A stretch of 64,000 nucleotides of DNA from Prorocentrum cordatum (GCA_963575745.1 CAUYUJ010018066.1:111001-175000); one strand, 5' to 3'. Shown: positions 10,890 through 22,193, counted from the first letter of the stretch. Notes: a model not told the origin generated them from the letters alone. Numbers and translations: made by a program.

Positions 10890-12690
10890 GCGCCGAGACC
10901 GACAAGGCAGAAGAGGCGCTGAGGTGAGGGCCCCCCTCTGTCCTGCTGGGTCTGCCTCGTAATTTTGGGTGGCGTCCTTCGGCGCGGGTTTGGGGGCCGC
11001 CGCCTGGGTCGGGCTCGCCCCGTGCGTTCCCGTTCCCCCTTGGGATGTGGGCGGCCGCTGGCGGCTGCTGGGGTTGCCCGCTTTTGTCCCCGCGGAGGTG
11101 GTTTCCGTCCCCTGGTTTGCCCGCTGGGTAGGCCAGGGTCGGACGGATGCCTGTCTGGGCTGCTTCGGGGCCCGTCCCTCGTCGCCACGGTGTCCGTGCG
11201 GCGCGCTCGCGGCGGCGCAGGTACCTTTCGACATCTGAGGCCCTGGCGGTCGTCTGCGTGCAGACAGCCGCCAGGGCCTCTTCGATGATGTTCCATCCAT
11301 CCATCCTCATCCTCCTCCTCCTCCTCACCGCAGGGGCCCAGACAGCCGGACCGCAACGGCCCCCACCCACACAAACACACACACACACGCACACACACAC
11401 ACGCACACACAAGCACACCCGCTACACGGCAGCCGTGTGCCTGAGCCCAGGCCGGTGGAAGCCGCCGCCCTGTCAGGCAGCAGCAGGAGCATAGCCCCAA
11501 GCAGAGTGCGGCCGAGAGACGCCCTCTGCCCAGACGTGGGGGATCGGAAAGGGCCACGAGAAGAATGCAGGTCGATGCGCCAGCTGGCCCTGAGAAGCTC
11601 CCCAGATAAACCTCAAGACAGCGCAAATATTGCCTGAAAGGAAAGGATTGCAAGGCAGTCCCAGAAGAGCCCCAAGACACCAACCCCAAGGGCACCCAAG
11701 AGGCCCTCAAGGTCAACAAAAATCTTCGGGCTGGCCTCAACCGCGGTCTAACAAACAACCAGCCCTCTTATCGGTTCCGCTACTGGACATCCGATACCCT
11801 TCTCACAACAAGCTGTCACCGTCGGATCGTTTTCGGATGGGTTGGTGCCATACTCGGAACGTCAACGAGTTCTCCGTGAGAGCAGGCAGTTCGCGTGCCA
11901 CACTACATACATACTAACCTACACACAACACAGACAAACGCACACACACGCATGCGCGCACGCACACGGACAAACCCACCTACACAAGCATACAACCATA
12001 ATGCATCGAAGAATCGGCAATAACAAAGCAAACGCACACACACACAGAAACACCCACGCACGCACACATATATACGTATGCACACAAACGAACAAACAAG
12101 CAAGCACACAAAACTACAGTACACATATATATATATAACACCACACACACTCGTGACACAACTACTCACATCCCCCACACGTGCAAACACATTCACGTAC
12201 GTACGTGTTGCTGCATGTGTCTTACTATGATATGGAGGGGCATCTGCTCCAGAGCATGCTTGCGAACCCGACAGTGTACATTCGCAAACAAAGTCCTCTC
12301 ACGCGGGCTCAAATAACGAAACAAAGAACAAAGAGGCGACCACAGTACGGCGTGAGCTGTTCCTCTTGAACGCCGTACTTCTGCGCACACTTTGGCGCAG
12401 ACCTGGCATGGCCACATGTCCCTTTCGGGGGGATGCTCATACTCCATCTCCCTAGCGCCAGCGCGGCTCGGGCAGGGAGTTGGGGGATTCGAAGATGAGG
12501 GTTTGAACTTCTTCTCCAAGGACCATGACCTCCATCCTCCCTCCCCCATCCTCCAGCTCCCAATCCCCATCCTGATCCTCGCATGTAGCCGCGAGCGGAC
12601 GTTGACCCAAAGGCTTCCTCTTCCTCGCTTAATGATGCACCTCCTCCTCTTCCTCCTCCAATCCCATCATCCTGAAGTGCGCTTGTAGTG
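10890..12690. other. Non-coding spacer with CA-type repeats
   Basis: It includes GC-rich sequence (10920-11230), a strong hairpin (11237-11280), a (CTC)n stretch (11305-11330), a CA tract (11368-11420) and a longer degenerate ACACAC/CATACA region (about 11905-12200). Short ORFs exist, but none shows coding character that I trust. Confidence 0.6.
11237..11280. repeat. Strong 44-nt hairpin
   Basis: GAGGCCCTGGCGG (11237-11249) pairs perfectly with CCGCCAGGGCCTC (11268-11280). Inside it GTCTGC pairs with GCAGAC around a GT loop, with two non-Watson-Crick positions between the stems. It would form a very stable RNA or cruciform hairpin. There is no T-run after it and no defined gene end. Confidence 0.75.
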
Positions 12691-14663
12691 CAGAGAAATT
12701 ATCCCAGTGCGACCCTACCTAGGGGATGGAGCCCCTAGGACAGCAGCATTAGTAGTAACAGTAAAGCTAAGCTGAAGCTAAGCTGAAGCTAAGCTAAAGC
12801 TAAGCTAAAGCTAAGCTAAAGCTAAGCTAAAACAAAGATGAAGCTAAGCTAAAGCTAAGTTAACGTTAAGCTGAAGCTAAACTGAAGCTAAGCTCAAGCT
12901 AAGGTCAAGCTAAGGTCAAGATAAGGTCAAGCGAAGCTAAAGCTAAGCTACATATAAGCTAAAGCTAAGCTAAAGCTAAGCTAAAGCTAAGCTAAAGCTA
13001 AGATATAGCTAAGCTACAGCTAAGCTAAAGCTAAGCTAAAGCTAAGCTAAAGCTAAGCTAAAGCTAAGCTAAAGTTAAGCTAGAGCTAAACTAAAGCCAA
13101 GCTAAAGCTAAGCGAAAATTAAGCGAAAGCTGAGCTAACGCAAAGCTAGAGTTAATATAAAGCTAAGCTAAAACAAAGCTAGAGCTAAGCTAAAGCTAAT
13201 ACAAAGCTAAGCTAAAGCTAAGCTAAAGCTAAGCAAAAGTTAAGCTAAATATGAGCTGAAGCTAAGCTAAAGCTAAGCTAAAGATAAACTAAAGCTAAGC
13301 TAAAACTTAACTAACGCTAATCTGAAGCTAAGCTAAAGCTAAGCTAACGCTAAACTACAGCTAAGCTAAAGCTAAGCTAAGGCTAAGCTAAAACTAAGCT
13401 GGAGCTAAGCTAAAGCTAAGCTAAAGCTAAGCTAAAGCTAAGCGAAAGCTAAGCTAAATCTAAGCTACTAAAGCTAAAGCCCCCAGAGGACTGGGGGAAC
13501 CGCGGGGCGGATGCCGGGGGAACCGCCGGGGCGGGCCCCACTGCCCGGCCCTTTAAGCATACCGAGTAAGAATCCTTCTAGGCAGAGCCTGGGTAGGGAA
13601 TAGAATTATCCCAGTGCGACCCTACCTAGGAGTTGGAGCCCCTAGAAAAGCAGCATTAGTAGTAACAGTAAAGCTAAGCTAAAGCTAAGCTGAAGCTAAG
13701 CTAAAGCTAAGCGAAAGCTAAGCTAAAGCTAAGCTAAAACAAAGCTAGAGCTAAGCTAAAACCAAGCTAAAGCCAAGCTAAAGCAAAGCTGAAGTTAAGC
13801 TAAAGCTAAGCTACAGCGAAGCTAAATCTAAACTAAAGCTAAGCTAAAGCTAAGCTAAAGCTAAGCTAAAGCTAAGCTAACGCTAAGCTAAAGCTAAGCT
13901 AAAGCTAAGCTAAAGCTAAGTGAAAGCTAAGCTAAAGCCAAGCTAAAGCTAAGCTAAAACTAAGCTAAAGCTAAGCTAAAGCTAAGGTAAAGCTGAGCTA
14001 AAGTTAAGCTCAAGATGAGCTAAAGCTGAGCGAAAGCTGAGCTAAAGCTAAGCTAAAGCTAAGCTAACGCTAAACTGAAGCTAAGCTAAAGCTAAGCTAA
14101 GCTAAGGCTAAAGCTAAAACTCCCAGGATCCTGGGGGAACCGCGGGGCGGATGCCGGGGGAACCGCCCGGGGCGGGCCCCACTGCCCGGCCCTTTAAGCT
14201 TACCGAGTAAGAACCCTTCTAGACAGAGCCTAGGTAGGGAACTGAGGTAAGATGAAGTTAAGCTAAGGTAAGATGAAATAAGCTAAGCTAAGATGAGATA
14301 GGCATCGCGAAGCTAAGGGAACGTCACTGGGGGAACCGCGGGGCGGATGCCGGGGGAACCGCCCGGGACGGGCCCCACTGCCCGGCCCTTTAAGCTTTCC
14401 GAGTAAGAACCCTTCTAGGCAGAGCCTAGGTAGGGAATCAGAACCCTTCTAGGCAGAGCCTAGGTAGGGAATCAAACTGAGGTAACATGAAGCTAAGCTG
14501 AAATAAGCTGACCTAAGATGAGATAAGCAACGCGAAGCTAAGGGAACGTCACTGGGGGAACCGCGGGGCGGATGCCGGGGGAACCGCCCGGGACGGGCCC
14601 CACTGCCCGGCCCTTTAAGCTTACCGAGTAAGAACCCTTCTAGGCAGAGCCTAGGTAGGGAAT
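12691..14663. repeat. Higher-order satellite: 11-bp repeat plus GC-rich module
   Basis: Degenerate arrays of the 11-mer AAAGCTAAGCT fill about 12761-13478 and 13665-14120, with remnants to 14535. Each of the two long arrays begins with a shared ~75-bp leader (12696-12770 and 13604-13678; ATTATCCCAGTGCGACCCTA, GCAGCATTAGTAGTAACAGT). A GC-rich module of about 115 bp follows (CTGGGGGAACCGCGGGGCGG ... GCCCGGCCCTTTAAGC ... CTTCTAGGCAGAGCCT). It occurs four times: 13481-13600, 14121-14240, 14326-14438 and 14551-14663. A partial extra copy of its tail lies at 14439-14472. The module tail CCTAGGTAGGG is the reverse complement of CCCTACCTAGG in the leader. The period of the two long units is about 908 bp. 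Confidence 0.9.
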
Positions 14664-15361
14664 AAGCTAACTCTGCGCATATATATACACATATATATAT
14701 ATATATACAAATTGTATGTCGTTCATGTACTTTTCTTCTCGTCCTACCCCTTCTCCCGAGGCAAGTCCCTCCTCTTCCTAGTATATATCCAGCTCCTCAC
14801 CCTGGAAAAGGGGGAGCGGGGTAGGCAGGTCGCGATTATGGTGGATATTAACTCCTGGGGAGTGGGAACACGAGGCAGAGTTACTGCAGTGCAGCCGACA
14901 GGAGGGCGGGACAGGAGGGGGAGCGGGAGACAAGCTGGAGGGGGAGGGAGGGGGAGAAGGAGGTGCGGAGGAGGAGCTCACGACCTGACCCAGTGCACAG
15001 CGACTGCCTTCTGAGCCTCCCCACTCAGGGGGGCAGCCTGAAATGTCAAAGCGCTGCCCAAACTCTAGTGCTGACCCGAACTGCGGAAGAGGAGAGGGAA
15101 ACAGTGGTGGAAAAAAGGAGGAGGCAGAGGAGCAGGACAAGGGAGCATGCCAACTCGGGTTCTCATGTCTCTACTCTCATGCTGACCTGAGCTTGCAGCG
15201 GGGTGCGAGCAGGTAGAGCAAAGGCAGATGGGCATCCAGGGGGAGGAGAAACGAGGAGGAGAATAACAATACATAAAGAAATAGGAGAGGTAGGAGGGGA
15301 GCAGGACTTGTCATTCGGGGATTCCACGCGCCAGTGCCCCGCCTACTGGCAGGCTGCTGCC
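14664..15361. other. AT microsatellite and purine-rich spacer downstream of eL37
   Basis: A (TA)n tract lies at about 14680-14708. The rest is GGAGG-rich DNA without a recognisable gene. The part next to 15361 is the presumed 3' untranslated region of the minus-strand eL37 gene. Confidence 0.6.
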
Positions 15362-16626
15362 TTAGCTCGCGGCAGTCTTCTTGCGCGCTGGGGCCGTGGT
15401 GCCGCTGCGGAAGCCGTTCTTGAAACGGCGGGGCATCGTCTTCAAGTGCTTCATCCTGCCAGTGCCGGGGGCACGGCGGCGCTTAGACTTCTTGGACCAC
15501 TCGTAGGAGCGGATCTTCGCGGCGGGGTAGCCGCACGCCGCGCAGCGCTTCTTCTGCAGGTGGAACGAGCGCTTGCCTCCACGTCGGGGCTTCGTCCACG
15601 TCGGCCGATCTGGGGGCGAGCCCCCAGGGATCTCGCGGAGCGTCAGGCATGGGCACCTCCCCGACCCCAGAAAGCGGGAATTGCCCGCACGCAGCGAGGG
15701 GACAAAAAGGCACTGGTACCGCTACTCCCCGGACCTCTCCAAGGGCGCGTTCTGACCAGGATCTCGAAGGGAGTCTGGCCGTGGCGACGAGGGCTCTCCA
15801 GGACGAGCAGCTGCATCGGTACCTCTTCCTCCTCTGACACCTCGCCCCTAAGAGGGCGGGAACTGCGAGATCCTCTGGGGGGACGTCTCTAAGTCGGTGA
15901 ACGTGCACGGGAAAGGCTTACAACTCATCTCCCTATCCACGTCTCAGATTTGTGAAGAAGGGACGTAGACATCCAAAACGCAGTGGATATGGGCATATAA
16001 ATCTTGCCCGCAGCGTGGACACATCCCCGGAGTGGGTCGCCGCAGCGCGGGCAGAGGCCGTGGCTCTTCTTGTGCTTCTTGCCCATGGCTGGGGTGCCGT
16101 CCCCGCCGCCAGCCAGGCGGGCGACCGCGAACAGAGTGGAGCCGTCCTCCACGCCGCACTCCGCCAGCGTGCTCGCCGGGTCCAGGTCCTGGCCTCCGAG
16201 CAGCCATCGCCGTCGCCGTCGTCGCCGTCGCCTCCGTCGCCGCCGTCGTCGCCGTCGCCGCCGTCGTCGTCGCCGTCGTCGTCGTCATCGTTGTCATTCA
16301 CGGTCATTCTCTGAGATCCGACGTCGAGACTAAATTGCAACATCGTGAGCAATCACGGCCGCAGCCCCAAGCCTCATCTTTGCGCGGCATGTTTCGAGCC
16401 GGATCGATTTGCAAGGGCCCCCGGGGGCCGAACCCGGACAATAACTCACTGGAAAATAAAGTTGCAACGCCCAGATCTCAGGGATCGTCGTCATTCGGCG
16501 TCGTCGCTCGTCGTCGACGATGCCTCCGAACACCAACGCCTCCTGCCCGAGACCGCCCACCAAGTCGTCCGGCCGCGCGTCGAGGGAGGCGGAGGCACCG
16601 GACAGCGTCCTCACGAAGACCTGCAT
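15362..16626 (-). CDS. RPL37: Ubiquitin-like domain fused to ribosomal protein eL37 (60S)
   Basis: Three exons, read 16626-16524, 16193-16041 and 15576-15362, give 156 residues. Residues 1-64 are ubiquitin-like: [10 protein letters not shown] at the start (ubiquitin begins MQIFVKTLTG), then [20 protein letters not shown] and FAVARLAGG, ending in Gly-Gly. Residues 65-156 are eL37, aligned from its second residue: [40 protein letters not shown], then [15 protein letters not shown] and [12 protein letters not shown]. Both CxxC pairs of the zinc site are present. eL37 is a small basic protein of the large ribosomal subunit. By analogy with ubiquitin-eL40, ubiquitin-eS31 and FUBI-eS30, the tag would be cleaved after the Gly-Gly. 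Both introns read best as GC-AG with AG|G acceptors. The ATG context is GCCGCCATGC. The domain is about 12 residues shorter than ubiquitin, in the middle, so a small exon may be missed. eL37 is near certain; the fusion is likely. Confidence 0.87.
15577..16040 (-). other. Intron 2 of the eL37 gene (GC-AG)
   Basis: 464 bp. The donor is TGCG|GCGACC and the acceptor GTGGAG|GCAAGC. The split rejoins codon GGC and gives [12 protein letters not shown] with no gap against other eL37 proteins (yeast has RCGRRSFHVQ). GA at 16038-16039 as an alternative donor would lose a residue, so GC-AG is preferred. Confidence 0.8.
16194..16523 (-). other. Intron 1 of the eL37 gene (GC-AG), with GACGGC repeats
   Basis: 330 bp. 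The donor is TTCGGAG|GCATCG and the acceptor CTCGGAG|GCCAGG. The 8-mer TCGGAGGC is present at both ends (16522-16529 and 16192-16199, minus-strand reading), so the exact splice point is ambiguous but the product is the same. A (GAC/GGC)n hexanucleotide-like tract fills about 16204-16296. It is the source of the Asp-, Thr- and Arg-rich shadow frames. Confidence 0.7.
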
Positions 16627-17210
16627 GGCGGCCGATGCTCGTGAGCGACCGCTCCTCTGCTGCCCGATGTGGCCGGCGGGGTGATCTTCCCACGGAGTCC
16701 GTGGCTCGGCCTGGGCCGAGCGGGTCCCGAGCAGATGCAGCCGCGGCGACGGCGATGGTGGCGACGGGGAGGTGGGCAGCGGAGCGGAGCACGCACCGTC
16801 GGTCCGACGGGCCAGCCCTCCAAGGAGGGCGCGGGTCAGGAGGAGGCGAGCAGGAGAGAGCGGAGGAGAGAGGATGGGGGGAGGGGAGAAGGAGAGACGC
16901 GGGAGGGGGCGAAGGGAAGGGGGAGGAGGGAAGAGGCAGGAGGCAGGGGGGAGAAATCTGGGAGGGGGGGAGGGGGAGGGAGACAGGAAGAGAAGGGGCA
17001 GGGGCATGCCAGGTGCCATCGCGCCATATCTGACGTCCTATTCCTACCTCCCATTCCTTCCCATTGCGGCGATAATTATTGTTTCTATCCGCGGACGCGT
17101 GTCCTAGCCAACATTGAACCCCGAAGAAGACCCCATTGTGTTATGCGCAATCGGAAAAGGGGAGCTGCGTACATAGGAGGGGGAGGAGGAGGTGGCGGGT
17201 GAGCCGGAGT
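16627..17210. other. Region upstream of the eL37 gene
   Basis: On the minus strand, the ~50 bases before the ATG contain several AG dinucleotides (GGGCAGCAGAGGAGCGG) that could serve as the spliced-leader acceptor. Further upstream (about 16820-16990) is purine-rich GGGAGG DNA. I see no TATA-like element or second gene. Confidence 0.4.
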
Positions 17211-17214
17211 ATAA

Positions 17215-17285
17215 GCAGGAGGCAAAGGAGGAGGAGGAGGAGGAGGAGGAGGAGGAGGAGGAGGAGGAGGAGGAGGAAGAGGTCT
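17215..17285. repeat. (GGA)n microsatellite
   Basis: An AGG trinucleotide tract, nearly perfect from 17225 to 17280. It accounts for the poly-Glu and poly-Leu/Ser frames. Confidence 0.95.
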
Positions 17286-17334
17286 CCCGGGGAAGGGGGG
17301 GAAGGGGGTGGGGGACGAGTTGTGGTCTGCGTTC

Positions 17335-17970
17335 CGGGGGGGCTTTTCCGGGCCCACGAGGGCCCCAAGACGGGCCAAGAGGGCCCCAAGACCCCCAAGA
17401 CGGCCCCAGAAGCCCCCGAGACGCCCAAAGAACGCTCCAAGACGCCGAGGATGACCTCCAGACGGCCCAAGAGGCCGCCGAGACGCTCGAAGAAGCCTCC
17501 AACAGCCCTCAGAAGAGGACCCTTAAGAGGCCAAAAGTATAAATGTTAGGCAGGTTTTGGAAGGATTCTCGCCTTCCCGCCTTTTCGGCTTCCCGACGCT
17601 CCACGACGGCCCCAGAGGCCCCCAAGATCGCCCCATGACGGCCCAAGAGAGCCCCAAGACTGCCCAACAAACCCCCAAGACGGCCCCAGAGGCTCTCAAG
17701 ACGGCTCCAAGAAGGGAGCCAGACGGGGAACCCGAACGGAAATTTCGAGCCCTCGGCCTCCCGAAGCCCCCAAGAGGCCCCAAGAGGCCCCCAAGAGGCC
17801 CCCAAGAGGGCCCCAAGAGGTCCCAAGAGGCCCCCAAGAGGCCCCCAAGCAGGACCCAAGAGGCCCAGAAGAGGCCCCGAGGGTTCCCACGACGGCCCCC
17901 AGGATGCCTCAAAAGTGTACCCATGAGGCCCCCGAGAGACCTACCACGAGATCCCAACGAACACTGAAGA
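17335..17970. repeat. CCCCAAGAGG minisatellite block 1
   Basis: Degenerate ~12-base units such as GGCCCCCAAGAC, AGAGGCCCCAAG and ACGGCCCCAGAGG are repeated some 40 times. An interruption at about 17515-17590 contains TTTTGGAAGGATTCT, a phrase that recurs in the related block at about 44205. The Pro/Lys/Arg and Gly/Leu/Trp/Ser frames are repeat artefacts. Confidence 0.85.
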
Positions 17971-17989
17971 GCCCTCCGACATCACTCAG

Positions 17990-18046
17990 GCACGGTGGCG
18001 GCATTGGCCGACGGCCACTTCATAATCGTAAACGTCACCGTCATCG

Positions 18047-18100
<54 letters not shown>

Positions 18101-19400
18101 GCCTCCTCTTCCTCCTCCTCCTCGTCCTCCTCGTCCTCCTCTTTCCCCCGTCGTCGTCGTCGTCATCGTCGTCGTCAACCGTCGTCGTTAACCCGTTCGT
18201 CGCTCGTCGTCGTAATGATCCCACTCGTCGACCGTTGGTCGTCCGTTGTCGTCGTTATCGTCCATCCCAACAATAGCATCAAAAGCGCCCCGGATCGGCG
18301 GCACTGGCCGGAGGCCACTACAATAGCAACCCCCGACCAGTCCAGGAGCCCGCGAGCGGGGGCGCAGAGAGTGGAGGGAAAGCAAACAAGAACCAGGGCC
18401 AAGACTGAATGCTGAAACGTCGGTGCCGATCCTGGCGACCGTCTATCTTGGTCATCGCCCATTCGTGGATCATCCGCGCAAATCGGCGAAGGCCAGCATG
18501 GACCATGACCAAGATCGACGTCGACAAGACCTCGCGGCATCTTGGCCGTGGGCATCGTCTTTTCCCCCTCGAAGTTGGCCTGGCAGGACACGGCACTGCA
18601 TATACAAGAAAGGTCCTGCCAATGACGAATTCTGGCGGTGGTGCCGGCTCGTCTCGGGGAACGACGTGCGCGTGCGCGCACGCGCCCGTGGATCCAGAGG
18701 CTGCAGATCAGGGAGACAGGTCGGTGGGACAACGATGCGTTCAGTAAGCTCTCGCCAGCAGGGCGAGGTTGGCAGCGACTACGAAGCGGAGCTGCAGGGG
18801 GAGGGGGAGGAGAGGGGAGAGGCACGCTGATTGCGCCAACGTCACGCCTGTTCCGCCTCTTCCTCCCACTCCGCTTTCCGATTGCGAAAAGCCGGGTGTC
18901 GAATCAAACTTTGATCCCTAGGTGGCATTCGAAGTGTCAGACTTGTTCGCCTTCTACTGCACAGAAGGTTAGGGAGCCAGACGGGACCACGAAGTGCGTA
19001 GGGAGATCGAGCGACGCCCTGGACGGAAGGGCGACGCGCACACCATCGAACAGCATCGTGCGCAAGACAGGCAAGAAAATGACGAGGTGTCGAAAGCCTT
19101 CACGCGGCAGGCAGGAGGGGTAGTGGTGGGAGGGGGAGGGGGGAAGCGGGGAGGGAAAGCGGGGAGGGAAGAGAGAGAGAGTGGAAGATGCAGGGAAGAA
19201 GTACGAGGGGTAGGGGTTAAGTCCAGAGGAGGAGTGATCATGAAGGGGAGCGGAAGAACTAAGATGAGGAGACGGACGTGGTGCAGGAGCGGAGGTGAGG
19301 ATGAGATTTGATTGTACGGAACTGCTTATCCTCTGAGTGTCTGAGCGCGTTCAAGGAGTACAAATGGAATAACATTGCAAAACAATGAAGAAAGAAGAGA
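17990..19400. other. ATC/CGT microsatellites and unique spacer, no gene seen
   Basis: (ATC)n lies at 18043-18100, followed by TCC and GTC tracts to about 18260. 18260-19310 is largely unique, with a purine-rich stretch at about 19110-19310. Open frames exist but none is recognisable. Confidence 0.55.
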
Positions 19401-19414
19401 AATAAGACGAGATA

Positions 19415-20261
19415 TATTCCTCCTCGTCCTCCTCCTCCTCCCATCACCACAATCATCATCAACATCGCCATCATCATAATCATATCAGTCCTTCTCCTCC
19501 TCATCATGATCGTGATCATCATCACCATCACCATCATCATCATCATCATCATCATCAGCATTGTCATCCTCACCATCCTCATCATCATAATCATCATCGT
19601 CATCACCATCATCACCATCGTCATCATCAGCAAAAAGATCGCCATCAACCTTAGATTCGTCCTCATAAACCTGTTAAGTATCCTATTCATCATCCTTGTT
19701 ACCATGATCGTCAACAACATTATCATCATCAGCACCAGCATCACCATCGCCATCGTCATATTCATCAGAAGCAGCAGTAGCATCAGCATCATCATCATCA
19801 TCACCATCATCGTCATCACCATCATCATCATCGTCATCATCATCATGGACAGCATCAGCAACATCGACACCGTCGAAATCGCAGCAACCGTGGCCACCAT
19901 CATCTTCGTCCTTCTCATCATCATCATCATCATCATCATCATCAGCGGCAGCAGCATCATCAACACCACAATGATCATCGAATCATCAGCGCCATCACCA
20001 TCAACATCATCATCGGCCTCCTCAGCAGCATCGACATCACCATCAGCACCAGCATCATCATCAACATCACATCAACACACCAGCAACATCAACAACATCA
20101 CCATCATCAGCAACATCATCATCAACATCATCATCGTCGCCGTCATCGTCATCGTATTCGTCACCATCATCAGCAAGCTCGTCATCACGACCAGCGTCAA
20201 CAATGCCACCATCATCATCATCAGCATCATCACCATCATCATCACCATCAGCACCACCCCC
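19415..20261. repeat. Degenerate CAT/ATC trinucleotide array 1
   Basis: Mostly CAT, CAC, CAG and CGT triplets with single-base variation. Read in three frames it gives His/Gln-rich, Ile/Thr-rich and Ser-rich frames on the plus strand, and Met- or Asp-rich frames on the minus strand. None of these is a gene. Confidence 0.9.
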
Positions 20262-20630
20262 ACGAGGATGGCCCTGGGCCTGGCGAGGACGTACAGGAAC
20301 AGGAGGCGGCTGAAGGGGAGGGGTGGAAGGAGGAATGGCAGGAAGGATTGACGAGATGGAGGAGATGGGAGGGGATATAGACGGAATGCGAAGGACGAAA
20401 ATTGGAAGAAGAACGAACAGGGGGAGGATGGTAACTGTGAATAGGAGTTTGAAGGAAAATGAAGGGTGGGAGGAATGGGAAGAGGAGTCGGAGGAGGGGA
20501 AGGACGAGGAGGGGAAGGACGAGGAGGGGTAGAACGAGGAGGGGGAGGCACAGAAAGATCATGAAACACAACGGCCTCACGCGTGGTGCCGTCGGGCTGC
20601 GTTCTTCTCCACATCCCCCTCCTCCTTACC
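20262..20630. repeat. Intact copy of a spacer repeat within the CAT array
   Basis: A non-CAT, purine-rich segment starts AGGATGGCCCTGGGCCTGGC and ends near GGCCTCACGCGTGGTGCCGT. Its left third recurs at 21783-21897 and its right part at 30263-30475. Those two pieces are one further copy split by the retroelement. This copy therefore models the empty insertion site. Confidence 0.75.
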
Positions 20631-21782
20631 CCTCCTCGCCTCTCCTCATCCTCTTCATCATCATCAATACCATCGCCATCATCACCGTCCTAAGCATCAT
20701 CATCAGCATCATCATCGTCATCATCAGCAGCAGCAGCATCGTCACCGCCAGCATCGTCAGCAACGTGGCCCTCATCATCATCATCATCATCATCATCAAC
20801 ATCAGCAGTAGCATAAACAACATCATTATCATCATCAGCAACAGCATCATCCTCATCGGAATCATCATCAGCAACACCATCATCATTACCATCATCATTA
20901 TCAGAATCGTCATCATCACCATCATCATCAGCATCGTCATCATTCAGGTCACCATCGGCAGCAGCATCAAGCCCCTACCATCAGTAGCAAGAGGAAGATC
21001 AGCAACGCCACTAAGGTCATCATCATCATCACGATCCCCCTCAGCATCATCATCATCAGCAGCAGCAACACCACCACCTTCATCAGCAGCACGATCATCA
21101 TCATAATACTCGCGTTCCGAACAATAATCACCACCAACATCAACAACATCAACATCATCGTCGTCGCTGTCGTCGCCGTCAACAACATCCACATCGTCAT
21201 CGTCAACATCATCGGAAGAACCGGTACCGTCAGCCCCGCCGTCATGGTCATCACCCTGCGCAAAACAGCAGCATCATCGCCTTTGTAATCACAGTAATCG
21301 CAAACGTGATCACCACCAATAACGAAAACACATCGTCACATCATCATTGTCGTCGTCGTCGTCATCATCATCATCATCGTCGGCAGCATTATCATCATTA
21401 TCATCGTCGTCGTCATCGCCATCGTCACCGTCGCCAGCATCATCCACATCGTCATCGTCAACATCAGCAAACGAATCAGCACTGGCAATCCCATCAGCAT
21501 GGTCATCACCTTGCACAGAAACAACAGCACAATCGCCATCGTAAGCATAGTACGCATGGCCGATACCACCACCATCGACACAAAAAGCATCGCTGCATCA
21601 TCGTCATCATTATCATGTCACCAGCATACTCATCATCACCATCATCACCAGCATCACCATCATCATCAGCACCATGAACCATCATCGTCATCATCATCGC
21701 CGTCGCCGACGCAATCGTCACCATCATCTTCAACAACAGCATCGTCACCATCACCATCACCATCACCATCATCATCACCCCC
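20631..21782. repeat. Degenerate CAT/ATC trinucleotide array 2
   Basis: Same triplet composition as array 1. It has a slightly less repetitive island around 20955-21000 and 21220-21310. No gene. Confidence 0.9.
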
Positions 21783-21900
21783 TGAAGAATGGCCTCTTGG
21801 CCTGGCGGGGACATGCAGGAACAACAGAGGGCTGAAGGGGAGGAGGGGGGAGGAGGAAGTGCAAGAAGGATTGAGACGAAACGTAGGAGAAGGGGGCGGG
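21783..21900. repeat. Left half of the split spacer repeat (retroelement target)
   Basis: It matches 20266-20380 (AATGGCCTCTTGGCCTGGCG; GGCTGAAGGGGAGGAG; AAGAAGGATTGA). It is cut off at the outer end of the retroelement repeat B2 and resumes at 30263. Confidence 0.7.
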
Positions 21901-21998
21901 AAAACACCCGCACTCTCACTCCACGGCCTGAACGGCGCCCCCGCGAAGGTCGCGCGATGGGTCAATGGAGCTCTTCTCAGACCAGGGCAAGCGGGTCG
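21901..21998 (-). repeat. Retroelement split repeat B2 (outer end)
   Basis: 98 bp, matching B1 (22558-22655) with two mismatches (A/C in CGCG[A/C]AGGTCG and C/T in CTTCT[C/T]AGACC). The outer edge begins AAAACACCCGCACTCTCACT and abuts the target repeat. Confidence 0.9.
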
Positions 21999-22193
21999 TG
22001 GGCGGGCCAGAGACTTGGTGAAAAGTCCCATAACCCATTACGCTGTCCAATAGAATTACTGGGCTTCCTTATCTTTTCTTTCCTCCGTCCTATAGACACA
22101 TAAAGCGCACTACACGCCGACATACCTACATATGTGTGTGAGCGTATGTTACTGTGCCGATGGCAACTCAAGGTTGCGGGTGGGTGGGGCGAG

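Noticed and set aside
16330-17019. 229-codon minus-strand frame including the ubiquitin-like start
   Set aside because: Only the 16524-16626 part is supported as exon 1. The upstream Pro/Leu/Ser text and the downstream part (16330-16523) are untranslated or intron sequence.
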